A stretch of DNA of 64,000 nt from Amnibacterium kyonggiense (GCF_004364555.1 NZ_SOAM01000001.1:992001-1056000), one strand, 5' to 3'. Counted from the stretch's first letter, positions 14,543-23,985 are shown. A program made the numbers and translations. The notes: a model not told the origin generated them from the sequence alone.

Positions 14543-15916
14543 ATGAGCCTGCCCCGTTCGACCCCGTCCGCCCAGGGCGTCGCCGCCTCCGGTGTCGCCG
14601 CCTTCGTCGACGCGCTGGAGGCGTTGCCCGGCGTCGACCCGCACGGGCTGATGGTCGTCCGGCACGGGCGGGTCGTGGCGGAGGGCTGGTGGGCGCCGTA
14701 CTCGCCGGACCGCCTCCACCTGCTCTACTCGCTGAGCAAGACGTTCCTCTCGACGGCGGTCGGCTTCGCCGTGGAGGAGGGGCTGCTCTCGCTCGACGAC
14801 GCCGTCGCCGACCACTTCCCGGAGTTCCGCGACGAGCTGCCCGAGGCGAGCCGGCGCATCCTCGTCCGTCACGCGCTCGCGATGGCGTCCGGGCACGCCG
14901 CGGAGATGGTCGACGTCGCCCTCCGCACCGACCCGGTCGAGCCCGTCCGGGGCTTCCTCCTCCACGCGCCCGAGCACGAGCCCGCCACCTGGTTCGCGTA
15001 CAACCAGCCGGCGAACTACACGGTCGCCGCGATCCTGCAGCGCGCGGCCGGCACCGACCTCGTGTCCTACCTCCGACCCCGGCTCCTCGACCCGCTCGGC
15101 GTCCCGCCGGTGAGCTGGCAGGAGTACCCGGCCGGGCGCGCGCTCGGCTTCTCCGGTCTCCACGCGACGACGGAGACGATCGCGCAGCTCGGTCTCCTCC
15201 ACCTGCGGGACGGGGTGTGGGAGGGGCGGCAGCTGCTGCCCGAGGGCTGGGCGGCGGAGGTCCGCACCAAGCGCGTCGACACCGACCGCGAGGCGAACCC
15301 GGACTGGGCGCAGGGCTACGGCTACCAGGTGTGGATGGCCCGGCACGGCTACCGCGGCGACGGCGCCTACGGTCAGTACTGCCTGATCCTCCCGGAGCAG
15401 GACGCGGTGATCGCCCTGAACTCCGCCGAGGTCGACATGCAGGCGGTGCTCGACGCGGTGTGGGAGCACCTGCTGCCCGCGCTCGACGCGCAGGCGGAGG
15501 GCGAGGAGGCCGACGCCGCGCTCGCCGACCGGCTCGGCCGCCTCGTGCTGCCGCCGAGCTCCGGCGCCGCGGAGCCGACCGGGACGGTGCCCGACCGCTG
15601 GGAGGGCCCCGGGCTCACGGCCGAGCGCACCGGCGACGGCGTCGTGCTGCGGGACCCGGCGACCGCCGTCGCGCTGCCGGTCGGCGCGCCCGGCTGGACC
15701 GTCGTCGACGACGGGGAGGGACCCGCGGTCGCGGTCTCCGGCGGCTGGGACGGCGACGTGCTGCGCCTCGACCTCGCGTTCCTGGAGAGCCCGCACCGCC
15801 TCGCGGTCGATCTCCTGCCCGACGGCGCGCTCGTATCGCAGTGGGCGACCACGCCGCTCGACTTCCAGCCCGGCGCCACGGTCCTCGACCAGCGCGCACC
15901 CCGGCCGCTGCACTGA
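14543..15916 (+). CDS. Serine hydrolase of the beta-lactamase class C / esterase family
   Basis: A 457-residue protein with the penicillin-binding-fold motifs SLSK (nucleophile Ser63, Lys66) and YNQ near residue 152 in WFAYNQPANYTVAA. There is no signal peptide, so it is probably cytoplasmic and an esterase or peptidase-like enzyme rather than a secreted beta-lactamase. The third motif is not obvious. About 110 residues follow the catalytic domain and form a C-terminal beta-rich domain seen in several class-C-like hydrolases. ATG 14543 starts 77 bases from the divergent malQ. It is probably monocistronic, since proC has its own promoter box. Confidence 0.82.
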   Translation: MSLPRSTPSAQGVAASGVAAFVDALEALPGVDPHGLMVVRHGRVVAEGWWAPYSPDRLHLLYSLSKTFLSTAVGFAVEEGLLSLDDAVADHFPEFRDELPEASRRILVRHALAMASGHAAEMVDVALRTDPVEPVRGFLLHAPEHEPATWFAYNQPANYTVAAILQRAAGTDLVSYLRPRLLDPLGVPPVSWQEYPAGRALGFSGLHATTETIAQLGLLHLRDGVWEGRQLLPEGWAAEVRTKRVDTDREANPDWAQGYGYQVWMARHGYRGDGAYGQYCLILPEQDAVIALNSAEVDMQAVLDAVWEHLLPALDAQAEGEEADAALADRLGRLVLPPSSGAAEPTGTVPDRWEGPGLTAERTGDGVVLRDPATAVALPVGAPGWTVVDDGEGPAVAVSGGWDGDVLRLDLAFLESPHRLAVDLLPDGALVSQWATTPLDFQPGATVLDQRAPRPLH

Positions 15917-15939
15917 TCGGGGGAGGCCGTGCCGCCTCC

Positions 15940-15945
15940 TACGCT
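15940..15945 (+). promoter_or_regulatory. Leaderless-type -10 box of proC
   Basis: TACGCT ends 6 bases before ATG 15952. No ribosome binding site is needed if transcription starts at or next to the A of ATG. Confidence 0.6.
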
Positions 15946-15951
15946 GGCGGG

Positions 15952-16773
15952 ATGGCGCTCCCTCCCATCGCCGTCCTCGGCGGCGGCAACCTCGGTTCCG
16001 CGATCCTGACCGGGCTGGTCGACGCCGGCGTGCGCGACCTCCGGGTCACGACCCGCTCGGCGGCGACCGCGGCGCGGTACGACGGCGGACCGGTCCGCGC
16101 GGTGGCGCTCGAGGACGATCCGAGCGCGAACGCGGCGGCCGTCGACGGCGCGGGGATCGTGATCTCCGGCGTCAAGCCGGCCGGGACCGCGGAGCTGCTG
16201 CGCACGATCGGCCCCGCGCTCGCCCCGGACGCCGTCGTCGTGAGCCTGGCGGTCGGGACGCCGATCGCGCCGCTCGAGGCGGCGCTGCCGGCCGGCGCGC
16301 AGGTCGTCCGGGCGATGCCGAACACCCCGGTGCGCGTGCGGCAGGGGGTCACGGGCCTCGCGCGGGGCGGCGCCGTGACCGACGCCGGGTTCGCGGCGGT
16401 GCAGGAGGCGTTCGGGCTGCTCGGCGAGGTCGTCGTGCTCGACGACGAGCGGATCGACCGCATCTCGACGATCTCCGGCAGCGGACCGGCCTACGTCTAC
16501 CTGCTGCTCGAGCGGTTCGCGGACGCCGCGGTCGGGCTCGGGTTCGAGCGCGGCGACGCCGAGCGCACGGTCGCGCAGACCTTCGCGGGCGCGCTCGCCC
16601 TGCTCGGCGCGTCGGGGGAGTCGCCCGCCGACCTGCGCCGCGCGGTGACGAGCCCGGGCGGCACGACCGCGGTCGCCGTCGCCGTCTTCGAGCAGGACGG
16701 CGCGCTCGGCCGGCTCATCGAGGACGCGCTCGCCGGCGCCCTGCGCCGAGCGGAGGAGCTCGCCGCCCGCTGA
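15952..16773 (+). CDS. proC: Pyrroline-5-carboxylate reductase
   Basis: A 273-residue enzyme for the last step of proline synthesis (P5C + NADPH to proline). The N-terminal Rossmann motif is VLGGGNLGSAIL; the middle has VRAMPNTPVRVRQGVTGL; the C-terminal helical domain has ISGSGPAYVYLLLE and VTSPGGTTAVAVAVFE, the P5CR signature. Length is normal. ATG 15952 is supported by the leaderless box. It is followed by a short weak inverted repeat and a convergent hypothetical gene. Confidence 0.95.
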   Translation: MALPPIAVLGGGNLGSAILTGLVDAGVRDLRVTTRSAATAARYDGGPVRAVALEDDPSANAAAVDGAGIVISGVKPAGTAELLRTIGPALAPDAVVVSLAVGTPIAPLEAALPAGAQVVRAMPNTPVRVRQGVTGLARGGAVTDAGFAAVQEAFGLLGEVVVLDDERIDRISTISGSGPAYVYLLLERFADAAVGLGFERGDAERTVAQTFAGALALLGASGESPADLRRAVTSPGGTTAVAVAVFEQDGALGRLIEDALAGALRRAEELAAR

Positions 16774-16788
16774 CGTCCTCCGGAGGTG

Positions 16789-16819
16789 CACGGATGCGGG
16801 TCGGATCTCCGTATCGGTG
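16789..16819. repeat. Weak inverted repeat between convergent genes
   Basis: CACGGATGCGG (16789-16799) faces CCGTATCGGTG (16809-16819) with two mismatched pairs. The left arm shares CACGGAT with family A, so it may be a decayed or shortened relative. It could act as a terminator for proC and the converging gene. Confidence 0.4.
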
Positions 16820-16827
16820 AACCCCGC

Positions 16828-17349
16828 CTACGTCGCGCCCTGGGGCGGGTCGAGGAGCAGGCCGACGCGCTCGTCGAGGTAGGGGCCCAGGTCCCGCGCC
16901 GCGTCGTCGCTCGCCGAGACGCTCCACCGCACGCGCACCCGGCCGTCGCGGAGGAACAGCGGTCCGGCCGAGCCCGTGAGCGCCTCCGGCGTCAGCGGCA
17001 GCACCGGGGCGTCGTAGTGCACCGTCGCCCCCTGCGGGAACGGACCGCGGAAGGCCGCGTCCCGGATCTGCCGCCGCGCCTCCGTGGAGGCCGCCATGTG
17101 CCCCGGGTGCCCCGGCGGCACCGCTCGCGTCACGGCGCCCGTCGCGCGCACGGTGCCGTCCGCGGACAGCAGCAGCACCCCGAGCCGCCATGCGCGGCCG
17201 ACCGGCCGCAGCTTCGCCGGGCGCGGGATCCCGAACCGTCGGCCGGCCGGGACGAGCTCCGCGACCGCGTCCTCCGGCAGCGCCGCGAGGCGCTCGGCGG
17301 CCTGCGCGAAGCGCTCCCGTGCGGCCTCGACCGCCTCCGCATCCGTCAC
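16828..17349 (-). CDS. Hypothetical protein, 173 aa
   Basis: I do not recognise a family. The protein is soluble, starts with a helical stretch (AEAVEAARERFAQAAERLAAL) and continues as a probable beta-rich domain with YDAPVLPLTPEAL and VRVRWSVSASDDAARDLGPYLDERVGLLLD. There are no signal peptide, membrane segments, cysteines or obvious catalytic motifs. GTG 17349 has TACGCT 6 bases upstream, good support that it is a real expressed gene with a leaderless start. It is divergent from a TetR-type regulator gene about 150 bases away. Confidence 0.65.
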   Translation of the reverse strand: MTDAEAVEAARERFAQAAERLAALPEDAVAELVPAGRRFGIPRPAKLRPVGRAWRLGVLLLSADGTVRATGAVTRAVPPGHPGHMAASTEARRQIRDAAFRGPFPQGATVHYDAPVLPLTPEALTGSAGPLFLRDGRVRVRWSVSASDDAARDLGPYLDERVGLLLDPPQGAT

Positions 17350-17355
17350 GCCGGG

Positions 17356-17361
17356 AGCGTA
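17356..17361 (-). promoter_or_regulatory. Leaderless-type -10 box of the hypothetical gene
   Basis: TACGCT on the minus strand, 6 bases before GTG 17349; identical to the proC box. The remaining gap up to 17501 shows no other clear element. Confidence 0.55.
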
Positions 17362-17501
17362 GGCCCCACCACTGGGGGTACGCAGGCGCGCACTCCGTCA
17401 GGCGCCCTGCTCCGAATCCCGGAGCACGACCAGCAGCATGAGGACGTCGTCCGGTGACCTCCGGGCGCGTCCCCGACGGACCGATCCCGAACGGAGTATG
17501 C

Positions 17502-18119
17502 GTGCGCCACAGCAAGCATCGGCACCTCGAGCAGGAGGAGGTGCTGACCGCCGCGGTCGGCGTCGCCTTCGACCTGGGCCTCCACGCCGTCACGACCGCG
17601 AACGTCGCCGCGCGCCTCGCGGTGCCGGAGCGCTCCATCGGTTCGGCCTGGCCCGACGGCGACGAGCTGGTGGCCACGACGTTCTCGCGGATCGTCGCCG
17701 CGGAGCTCGCCGAGGTGAAGCGGGAGGTGCTCGCGAACCCGTCCCCGGTGCAGCAGCTCTCCGTGCTCCTCGACACCCTCGCGGAGCCCGTCCGCGTCGA
17801 CGTCGACTCCGTCTGGCTCGAGTCCTGGAGCCTCGGCCGCCGCAACCCGGCGCTCGGCGACGCCGTGCGGGCGGAGGAGGGCGCGTGGCACGCCTTCGTC
17901 GCCGCCGTCGTCCGCCGCGGCGTGAAGTCGGGCGACTGGTTCGACGTCGACCCCGACGAGGTCGCCGCGCACCTGCTCGCCGTCATCGACGGCGTGAACG
18001 CCTACTCCCTGGTCGGGTACCACACCGACCTCGACCGCCTCCGCCTCCTGCACGCGGTCGCCCGCACGCACCTCGGCGCGCAGTTCGACCCCGCCTCGGT
18101 GCCGGTCAGCACCGCCTGA
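17502..18119 (+). CDS. TetR-family transcriptional regulator
   Basis: A 205-residue protein with an N-terminal helix-turn-helix (about residues 8-55: EEVLTAAVGVAFDLGLHAVTTANVAARLAVPERSIG...) and an all-helical ligand-binding half. The HTH is close to the TetR/AcrR pattern although the usual VSxGTLYxxF stretch reads ERSIGSAWPDG. The start is placed at GTG 17502, 7 bases after ACGGAG; the frame is open further up to 17454 but that stretch looks non-coding. The ligand is unknown. Its natural targets may be the divergent hypothetical gene or itself; no clear dyad was found. Confidence 0.8.
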   Translation: MRHSKHRHLEQEEVLTAAVGVAFDLGLHAVTTANVAARLAVPERSIGSAWPDGDELVATTFSRIVAAELAEVKREVLANPSPVQQLSVLLDTLAEPVRVDVDSVWLESWSLGRRNPALGDAVRAEEGAWHAFVAAVVRRGVKSGDWFDVDPDEVAAHLLAVIDGVNAYSLVGYHTDLDRLRLLHAVARTHLGAQFDPASVPVSTA

Positions 18120-18130
18120 TCCGGACGCGG

Positions 18131-18136
18131 CAGGCT
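18131..18136 (+). promoter_or_regulatory. Leaderless-type -10 box of the UDG-like gene
   Basis: CAGGCT, 6 bases before GTG 18143, the same arrangement as at 25530 and on the minus strand at 24721 and 1317. Confidence 0.45.
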
Positions 18137-18142
18137 GGGCGG

Positions 18143-18772
18143 GTGCTCGCCCGCTTCCTCGACCTGCTCGCGGACCTCCGCGCGGTCACGCCCCCGGACG
18201 CGGAGTTCCTCTACGACGAGGCGACGCCGGAGGGCGCGCTGCGCCTCGGCAACCTCCGGCGCTACCTCGAGCTCGCCGCCGGTGCGACGACCCTGCTCGT
18301 CGGCGAGGCGCCGGGCTGGCGAGGCGCGACGATCACCGGCGTGCCCTTCATGAGCGTGCGCGAGCTGACGGCGCGACCCGGCCTGCTGACCGGCGAGCCG
18401 GACGGCGACGGCTTCACCGCGCCGCCGGATCCCGCCGCGGCGTGGGAGCTGTCCGCCTCCATCGTGCAGAAGGCGTGCCGCAGCTGGCCCGTCCAGCCCC
18501 TGCACTGGCCCGTCTACCCGAACCACCCGTTCCGCGCGCCCGACCGGGCGACGAACCGCGCGCCGCGGGTGCCGGAGGTGCTCGCCGGGGCGCCGCTCGC
18601 GGTCGAGCTCGTGCGGGCGCTCGACATCCGCCGCGTCGTCGCGGTCGGCCGGAAGGCCGAGCACGCGCTCGCGGCGGCCGGGATCGCGGCGACCGCGGTG
18701 CGGCACCCGGCGCAGGGCGGTGCGGCCCTGTTCGCGGCGCAGATGGCGGCGCTCGGCCGGGAGCCGGTGTGA
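18143..18772 (+). CDS. Uracil-DNA glycosylase superfamily protein
   Basis: A 209-residue protein of the UDG fold. The nucleotide-binding motif LLVGEAPGWRGATITGVPFMS matches the GEAPG-x-GxPF pattern of family-4-like enzymes, and the C-terminal HPAQGGAALF corresponds to the HP(S/A)xxx loop that reaches into DNA. No four-cysteine iron-sulfur site is visible, so it is not a canonical family 4 enzyme. A base-excision role is likely but the substrate is uncertain. GTG 18143 is supported by CAGGCT upstream. It overlaps the rlmA start by 4 bp, so the two are co-translated. Confidence 0.75.
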   Translation: MLARFLDLLADLRAVTPPDAEFLYDEATPEGALRLGNLRRYLELAAGATTLLVGEAPGWRGATITGVPFMSVRELTARPGLLTGEPDGDGFTAPPDPAAAWELSASIVQKACRSWPVQPLHWPVYPNHPFRAPDRATNRAPRVPEVLAGAPLAVELVRALDIRRVVAVGRKAEHALAAAGIAATAVRHPAQGGAALFAAQMAALGREPV

Positions 18773-19605
18773 CCGCGTCGGAGCGCCTCGCCGCGCTCGA
18801 CGCGGCCCTCGCCGTGCTCGCCTGCCCGGTCTGCCTCCGCCCGCTCGAGCGCGACGGCGGAGCCCTGCGCTGCGGCGCCGGGCACGCGTTCGACGTCGCG
18901 CGGCAGGGCTACGCGGCGCTCGCGACGGGGTCTGCGGTGCCGGGGGACACCGCGCCCATGGTCCGGGCGCGCGCGGACTTCCTCGCGGCCGGCCACTACG
19001 CGCGGGTGGCCGCCGCGGTCGCCGCAGCGGTGCCGGACGAGGCGCGCTGGGTCGCGGACCTCGCCTCCGGTCCCGGCACGTACCTCGCGGCGGTGCTCGA
19101 CGCCCGTCCCGCCGCCCGCGGCGTCGCGCTCGACGCGTCCGCGCCCGCGATCCGGCTCGCGGCGGCCGCGCACCCGCGCGCGGCCGCGGCGACGGCCGAC
19201 CTCCGCAGCCGCGTCCCGCTCGCGGACGGCTCGATCGACGCCGCGCTCATCGTGTTCGGGCCGCGCGACGGCGCCGAGCTCGACCGCGTGCTCGCGCCTG
19301 GCGGCACGGCCGTCGTCGTCGTGCCCGAGCCGGAGCACCTCGCGGCCCTGCGGGAGCCCTTCGGCACGCTCGGCGTCGCGCCCGACAAGGAGCAGCGCCT
19401 GCTCGACCGCATGCGTCCGCTGCGCCTGGTCGCCGAGGAACGCCTCCGCTCCGCCGCCGTGCTGCCGCCCGACGACCTGGCGCGGGTCGTGCTGATGGGG
19501 CCGAACGGCCACCACCTCGACCACGACGACGTGCGCGCGACGGCGGCGGCGCTCGGGCCGCTCGAGGTGGAGGTCTCGGTCCGCGTCGCCCGCTTCGCCC
19601 GCTGA
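18769..19605 (+). CDS. rlmA: 23S rRNA guanine-N1 methyltransferase, RlmA type
   Basis: A 278-residue SAM-dependent methyltransferase. It begins with the zinc site characteristic of RlmA: Cys19, Cys22, Cys35 and His39 (CPVC...RCGAGHAFD), followed by VARQGYAAL. The SAM motif is VADLASGPGTYL (about residues 95-105). RlmA proteins methylate N1 of G745 (Gram-negative) or G748 (Gram-positive, TlrB type, tylosin resistance) in 23S rRNA; the actinobacterial context favours the latter, but the position cannot be proven here. The GTG start overlaps the UDG-like stop by 4 bp. Confidence 0.88.
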   Translation: MTASERLAALDAALAVLACPVCLRPLERDGGALRCGAGHAFDVARQGYAALATGSAVPGDTAPMVRARADFLAAGHYARVAAAVAAAVPDEARWVADLASGPGTYLAAVLDARPAARGVALDASAPAIRLAAAAHPRAAAATADLRSRVPLADGSIDAALIVFGPRDGAELDRVLAPGGTAVVVVPEPEHLAALREPFGTLGVAPDKEQRLLDRMRPLRLVAEERLRSAAVLPPDDLARVVLMGPNGHHLDHDDVRATAAALGPLEVEVSVRVARFAR

Positions 19606-19624
19606 GCGCCCAGTCGGCGGCCTC

Positions 19625-19630
19625 TAGCAT
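19625..19630 (+). promoter_or_regulatory. Leaderless-type -10 box of the GH15 gene
   Basis: TAGCAT, 7 bases before ATG 19638. Confidence 0.5.
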
Positions 19631-19637
19631 CGCCGCG

Positions 19638-21473
19638 ATGAGCGAGCCGGACGAGCACCCCGCGGAGCCGCGCCCGGGCGGGTACGCGGCGCTCCGGGGC
19701 TACGCGGCGATCGGGGACAGCCGCACGGTCGCGCTGATCGCCCGCGACGGCCGGATCGACTGGCTGCCGGTGCCCTCGCTCGACGCGCGGCCGATGTTCG
19801 CGGCGATCCTCGACGAGGAGCGGGGCGGCCGCTTCGAGCTGCAGCCGGACGAGCCGTTCAGCGCGACGCGGCGCTACGTCGAGGGCACGAACGTGCTCGT
19901 CACCCGCTTCACCGCCGCGAGCGGCGTCGTGGAGGTCACGGACGCGCTCGTCACGGGCATCGCCGGCCGCCTGCCGTGGATGCAGCTCGTCCGCCGGATC
20001 GACGGCGTCGAGGGCGCCGTGCCCATGCGCTGGATCGTCGCGCCCGGCAACGTCCTCGGCGACTACGACGTCCGGCGGTTCGACACCGGGACCGTGCCGC
20101 TGATCCGCGCCGGCGCGACGAACATCACGCTGACCGGCTCCGACGTCGGCCGGGAGGACCCCGTCCACCCCGGGAACGGGCCGGCGACCGACTGGGGCGC
20201 CGACTTCCGCGGCGCGTTCACGACGGGCGCCGGGTCGCGGCACGTCCTCTGCCTCTCCGGCACGGAGGACGAGCCCGTCCGGGCGCCGGACCCCGAGATC
20301 GCCGACCGCTCGGTGGAGCGCACGATCGAGGGCTGGCAGACGTGGTCGTCCGCGTTCGACTGGGACGGGCCGTGGCCCGATCAGGTGCTGCGGAGCACGC
20401 TCGCGCTGAAGCTCCTCCTGTACAGCCCCACCGGCTCGATCGCCGCGGCGGCGACCACCTCCCTCCCGGAGGACCGCGACGGCGGCAAAAACTGGGACTA
20501 CCGCTTCGCCTGGGTGCGGGACCTCGCGTACACGGTCGACGCGTTCCTCCGCTTCGGGCTGCGCGAGGAGCCGCACGCGGCCGTGTCCTGGATGCTGCGG
20601 GCGCTGAAGAACAACACGGACGACGGCATGGCGGTGTTCCTCTCCCTCGAGGGCGAGCCGACCGACGGCGTCCACGAGCGGCCCGCCGCCGGCTGGTGCG
20701 GCATCGGCCCCGTCGTGGCCGGGAACGCCGCGAGCGGGCAGCTGCAGCTCGGGATCTACGCGGACCTGATCGCGCTGATGCGGTCGTACACGGCGGACGG
20801 CAACCTGCTCGACGCGAGCTCGAGCGACCTCCTCGTCCGGCTCGCCGACGCGGCCTGCGTGCAGTGGCGGAAGAAGGACTCGGGCATGTGGGAGCTGCCG
20901 GAGGTGCGGCACTACGTCTCGAGCAAGATGGGCTGCTGGCAGGCGCTCGACGCGGCCTGCTCCCTGCACGACATGGGATTCGTGCTGCCGCCGAAGGGCA
21001 CCCGCGAGCGCTGGGAGAAGAACAAGCGGCTGATCCGGACGTGGATCGACAAGCACGGCTGGGACGAGCGCCGCGGCGCGTACCGGATGGCGAAGGGGAG
21101 CGGGGCGCTCGACGCCTCCGTCCTCCTCCACACGGTCAGCGGGTACGACCGCGGCGAGCGGATGTCGCGCACGATCGACGCGCTGCGGGAGGAGCTCGGG
21201 CGCGGACCGCTGCTCTACCGCTACTCCGGGATGGAGCGGGAGGAGGGCACGTTCCTCGCCTGCGCGTTCTGGACCGCGTCCGCGCTCGCCTGCGTCGGCC
21301 GGGTCGAGGAGGCGACGGCGCTGATGGACGAGCTCGTCACCCTCCCGAACGACGTCGGGATCATGGCGGAGATGGTGGAGGAGGGGTCCGGCGAGTTCCT
21401 CGGCAACCTCCCGCAGGCGCTGAGCCACCTCGCGCTCGTCCAGGCCGCGAGCGTCATCCGCGACCTCACCTGA
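19638..21473 (+). CDS. Glycoside hydrolase family 15 protein (glucoamylase/trehalase-like)
   Basis: A 611-residue cytoplasmic GH15 enzyme. The N-terminal beta domain has GYAAIGDSRTVALIARDGRIDWLPVPSLD, and the (alpha/alpha)6 barrel has the family signature NWDYRFAWVRD (about residue 285) and YRYSGMEREEGTFLACAFW. GH15 members hydrolyse terminal alpha-glucosidic bonds; cytoplasmic actinobacterial members include trehalases and dextran/maltooligosaccharide hydrolases, and the substrate is not decidable here. With malQ nearby it fits alpha-glucan turnover. A family-A inverted repeat starts 3 bases after the stop. Confidence 0.9.
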   Translation: MSEPDEHPAEPRPGGYAALRGYAAIGDSRTVALIARDGRIDWLPVPSLDARPMFAAILDEERGGRFELQPDEPFSATRRYVEGTNVLVTRFTAASGVVEVTDALVTGIAGRLPWMQLVRRIDGVEGAVPMRWIVAPGNVLGDYDVRRFDTGTVPLIRAGATNITLTGSDVGREDPVHPGNGPATDWGADFRGAFTTGAGSRHVLCLSGTEDEPVRAPDPEIADRSVERTIEGWQTWSSAFDWDGPWPDQVLRSTLALKLLLYSPTGSIAAAATTSLPEDRDGGKNWDYRFAWVRDLAYTVDAFLRFGLREEPHAAVSWMLRALKNNTDDGMAVFLSLEGEPTDGVHERPAAGWCGIGPVVAGNAASGQLQLGIYADLIALMRSYTADGNLLDASSSDLLVRLADAACVQWRKKDSGMWELPEVRHYVSSKMGCWQALDAACSLHDMGFVLPPKGTRERWEKNKRLIRTWIDKHGWDERRGAYRMAKGSGALDASVLLHTVSGYDRGERMSRTIDALREELGRGPLLYRYSGMEREEGTFLACAFWTASALACVGRVEEATALMDELVTLPNDVGIMAEMVEEGSGEFLGNLPQALSHLALVQAASVIRDLT

Positions 21474-21475
21474 CG

Positions 21476-21562
21476 TTTCACCGATCAGGACGATCCGGCC
21501 GACACGCCGTGCGTCCGCGCCGCGCGGTCGGCGTGTCGCCGCGTTCGTCCTGATCCGTGAAA
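21476..21562. repeat. Intergenic inverted repeat, family A, copy 2
   Basis: Outer arms TTTCACCGATCAGGACG (21476-21492) and CGTCCTGATCCGTGAAA (21546-21562) pair with one mismatch; inner arms CGACACGCCG (21500-21509) and CGGCGTGTCG (21529-21538) are perfect. It fills the gap between the convergent GH15 and hisC genes with 2 bases to spare on each side. Confidence 0.9.
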
Positions 21563-21564
21563 GC

Positions 21565-22623
21565 TCAGCGGCGGAGGAGGGCGGCCGCCTCGAGGACGCG
21601 GTCGACCGACTCGTGCTCGCCGATCGAGATCCGGAGGCCGGAACCCGGGAACGCGCGGACGACGACGCCGTGCTCGTGGAAGACGTCGTCCGCCGCGGCG
21701 GACCGCTCGCCGAGCTCGAGCCACACGAAGTTCCCCTGCGCGTCCGGCACGGTGAACCCGAGGTCGCGGAGACCGGCGACGAGGCGGGTCCTCGAGCCGA
21801 CGATGTCCTCCACGCGGGCGAACAGGAGGTCCTCGTGGTCGAGCGCGACGAGCCCGGCGAGCTGCGCCTGCCCCGTGACGGACAGGGGGATCGCGACCGC
21901 GCGGGCCGCGTCGAGGATGTGCTCCGGGCCGACCGCGTACCCGAGCCGCAGGCCGGCGAGGCCCCACGCCTTCGAGAACGTGCGGAGAAGGACGAGGTTC
22001 GGGTACCGGCCGATCAGCGTCGACCCGTCGACGGCCTCGGGGTCGCGGACGAACTCGAAGTACGCCTCGTCGAGCAGCACGAGCAGGTCGGACGGCACCT
22101 GCGCCATGAACCGCGCGAACGCGTCCGCGGTCACGATCGGCCCGGTCGGGTTGTTCGGCGTGCAGACGATCACGGCGCGGGTGCGGTCCGTGATCGCGGC
22201 GGCCATCGCGTCGAGGTCGTGCGTCGCGCCGGGACCGAGCGGCACCTGCACGCTCCTGCCGCCCGCGACCGTGACGAGGCCGGGATAGGCCTCGAACGAC
22301 CGCCAGGCGTACACGACCTCGCTGCCCGGCTCGCAGACCGCGAGCAGGAACTGGCTCAGCAGCGCCACGGACCCGGCGCCGAGGTGGACCTCCTGCGCGG
22401 TCACGCCGAAGCGGTCGCCGAGCTTCGCGCGCAGCGCCGGCCCGGTCGCGTCCGGGTACCGGTTCACCTCCGCGCGGGCGACCGCTTCGACGATCTCGAC
22501 GAGCGGCGTGAACGGGTTCTCGTTCGAGGAGAGCTTGTACCCGTCGGCGACCGCCTGCCGGCCCTGCTTGTACGCGGGCAGCGCGGCGATCTCCGGGCGC
22601 ATCCGGACGGGGGAGTCGGCCAT
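21565..22623 (-). CDS. hisC: Histidinol-phosphate aminotransferase (PLP)
   Basis: A 352-residue class-I/II aminotransferase. The PLP lysine lies in [15 protein letters not shown], the HisC signature; the substrate region has SSNENPFTP near the N-terminus and CTPNNPTG in the middle. It should convert imidazole-acetol phosphate and glutamate to histidinol phosphate, or act on aromatic 2-oxo acids, as several solitary actinobacterial HisC paralogues do; no other his genes are nearby. ATG 22623 has TACCCT 7 bases upstream. It is divergent from the Eis-like gene. Confidence 0.9.
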   Translation of the reverse strand: MADSPVRMRPEIAALPAYKQGRQAVADGYKLSSNENPFTPLVEIVEAVARAEVNRYPDATGPALRAKLGDRFGVTAQEVHLGAGSVALLSQFLLAVCEPGSEVVYAWRSFEAYPGLVTVAGGRSVQVPLGPGATHDLDAMAAAITDRTRAVIVCTPNNPTGPIVTADAFARFMAQVPSDLLVLLDEAYFEFVRDPEAVDGSTLIGRYPNLVLLRTFSKAWGLAGLRLGYAVGPEHILDAARAVAIPLSVTGQAQLAGLVALDHEDLLFARVEDIVGSRTRLVAGLRDLGFTVPDAQGNFVWLELGERSAAADDVFHEHGVVVRAFPGSGLRISIGEHESVDRVLEAAALLRR

Positions 22624-22630
22624 GCCGCCC

Positions 22631-22636
22631 AGGGTA
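22631..22636 (-). promoter_or_regulatory. Leaderless-type -10 box of hisC
   Basis: TACCCT on the minus strand, 7 bases before ATG 22623. Confidence 0.5.
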
Positions 22637-22655
22637 TTGGGCCGGGCGCGCCTCC

Positions 22656-22661
22656 TAGGCT
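22656..22661 (+). promoter_or_regulatory. Leaderless-type -10 box of the Eis-like gene
   Basis: TAGGCT, 6 bases before ATG 22668; the identical hexamer and spacing recur at 57965 and 61050. Confidence 0.6.
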
Positions 22662-22667
22662 CGGGGG

Positions 22668-23981
22668 ATGCACGCCGACGCCGTCTCCATCCCCGTCGAC
22701 ACCGCCTCCGCCGCGCTGCTCGCCGAGCGCGGCCTCCGGATGGCGGTGGTCGACGCCGCCGATCAGCAGGCGTGGCACGACTGGGTCGCCGCGGACGCGC
22801 GCGGGTTCCACGACAAGGCGCCCTCCGGCGCCTTCCTGGAGGACCTCGCCGGTGACGTCCCGCTCGAGCGCGCCGTCGGCGTCTACGACGAGACGGTCGC
22901 CGAGCCCCGCATCCCGGTCGCGACCGTCGTCTCCTGGCCGGCCGCGCTGACCGTGCCGGGCGGCGGGGAGGTCGGCTCCTGGGCGATCAGCGGCGTCACC
23001 GTATCGCCCACCCACCGGCGGCGGGGCATCGCCCGAGCGATGCTCGAGTCGGAGCTGCGCGTCGCGGTCGCCGGCGGAGCGCCGCTCGCGATCCTCACCG
23101 TGTCCGAGGCGACGATCTACACCAGGTACGGCTTCGGCCCCGCCACCTGGTCGACGGACTTCACGATCGACGCGCGCCGGGCGGGCTGGGTCGGCGCGGC
23201 GACGCCGGGTCGCGTCCAGTTCGTCGGGCGGGACGGGGCGATGGCGACCGCCCGGACGCTCTTCGAGGAGGCCCGGCGCGGCACGGTCGGCGACGTCGAG
23301 ATCGTCGGGCACCGCTTCACCCGGCTGTTCGGCCTCCCGTCCGATCCGGAGGAGCAGCGGAAGCGCCGCTTCGTCCGGTACGACGACGAGGACGGCACCG
23401 CCCGCGGCCTCGTGATCTACCGTCTCGTCGAGGATCCCGCGGACTTCGCCGGCTTCACCGCGGAGGTCCTCCAGCTCGTCGCGACGACGGATGACGCCTA
23501 CCGCGCGCTCTGGCGGTTCGTGCTCGACCTCGACCTCGTCGGCACGGTGAAGGCGTGGCTCCGCACGGTCGACGAGCCGTTGCGCTGGCTCGTCCGCGAC
23601 CCGCGGATGATCCGCACCACGGAGCTGCGCGAGCACCTCTGGGTGCGGGTGCTCGACCCGGTCGCGGCGCTCTCCGCCCGCACCTACGGCGGAGCGGGCC
23701 GCCTGGGCCTGCGGATCGCGGACCCGCTCGGGCACGCCGACGGCGCGTTCACGATCGAGTCGGACCCGAGCGGCCGCGCGGTCGTGACGGAGGGCGAGCC
23801 GGCGGAGGGCCCGCTGCTCGAGGTGCCGATCGACGCGCTCGGCTCGCTCTACCTCGGGGGCGCCTCCGCCGTCGCGCTCGCCGCCGCGGGCCGCCTCCGC
23901 GAGCGGGCGCCCAGCGACGCCGCGGTGGCGGACCGGCTGCTGCGCTCGCCGGTGCCGCCCGCGCTCATGACCTGGTTCTGA
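22668..23981 (+). CDS. Eis-like GNAT-family N-acetyltransferase
   Basis: A 437-residue protein with an N-terminal GNAT domain carrying the acetyl-CoA loop [17 protein letters not shown] (about residues 105-121), a second GNAT-like middle domain ([14 protein letters not shown]...) and a C-terminal sterol-carrier-like domain (about 330-437). This three-part build and length are those of the Eis family, whose mycobacterial members acetylate aminoglycosides at several amines and also protein lysines. Whether this one confers resistance cannot be told. The TAGGCT box fixes the start. It converges with the SDR gene, 4 bases between stops. Confidence 0.87.
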   Translation: MHADAVSIPVDTASAALLAERGLRMAVVDAADQQAWHDWVAADARGFHDKAPSGAFLEDLAGDVPLERAVGVYDETVAEPRIPVATVVSWPAALTVPGGGEVGSWAISGVTVSPTHRRRGIARAMLESELRVAVAGGAPLAILTVSEATIYTRYGFGPATWSTDFTIDARRAGWVGAATPGRVQFVGRDGAMATARTLFEEARRGTVGDVEIVGHRFTRLFGLPSDPEEQRKRRFVRYDDEDGTARGLVIYRLVEDPADFAGFTAEVLQLVATTDDAYRALWRFVLDLDLVGTVKAWLRTVDEPLRWLVRDPRMIRTTELREHLWVRVLDPVAALSARTYGGAGRLGLRIADPLGHADGAFTIESDPSGRAVVTEGEPAEGPLLEVPIDALGSLYLGGASAVALAAAGRLRERAPSDAAVADRLLRSPVPPALMTWF

Positions 23982-23985
23982 GCCG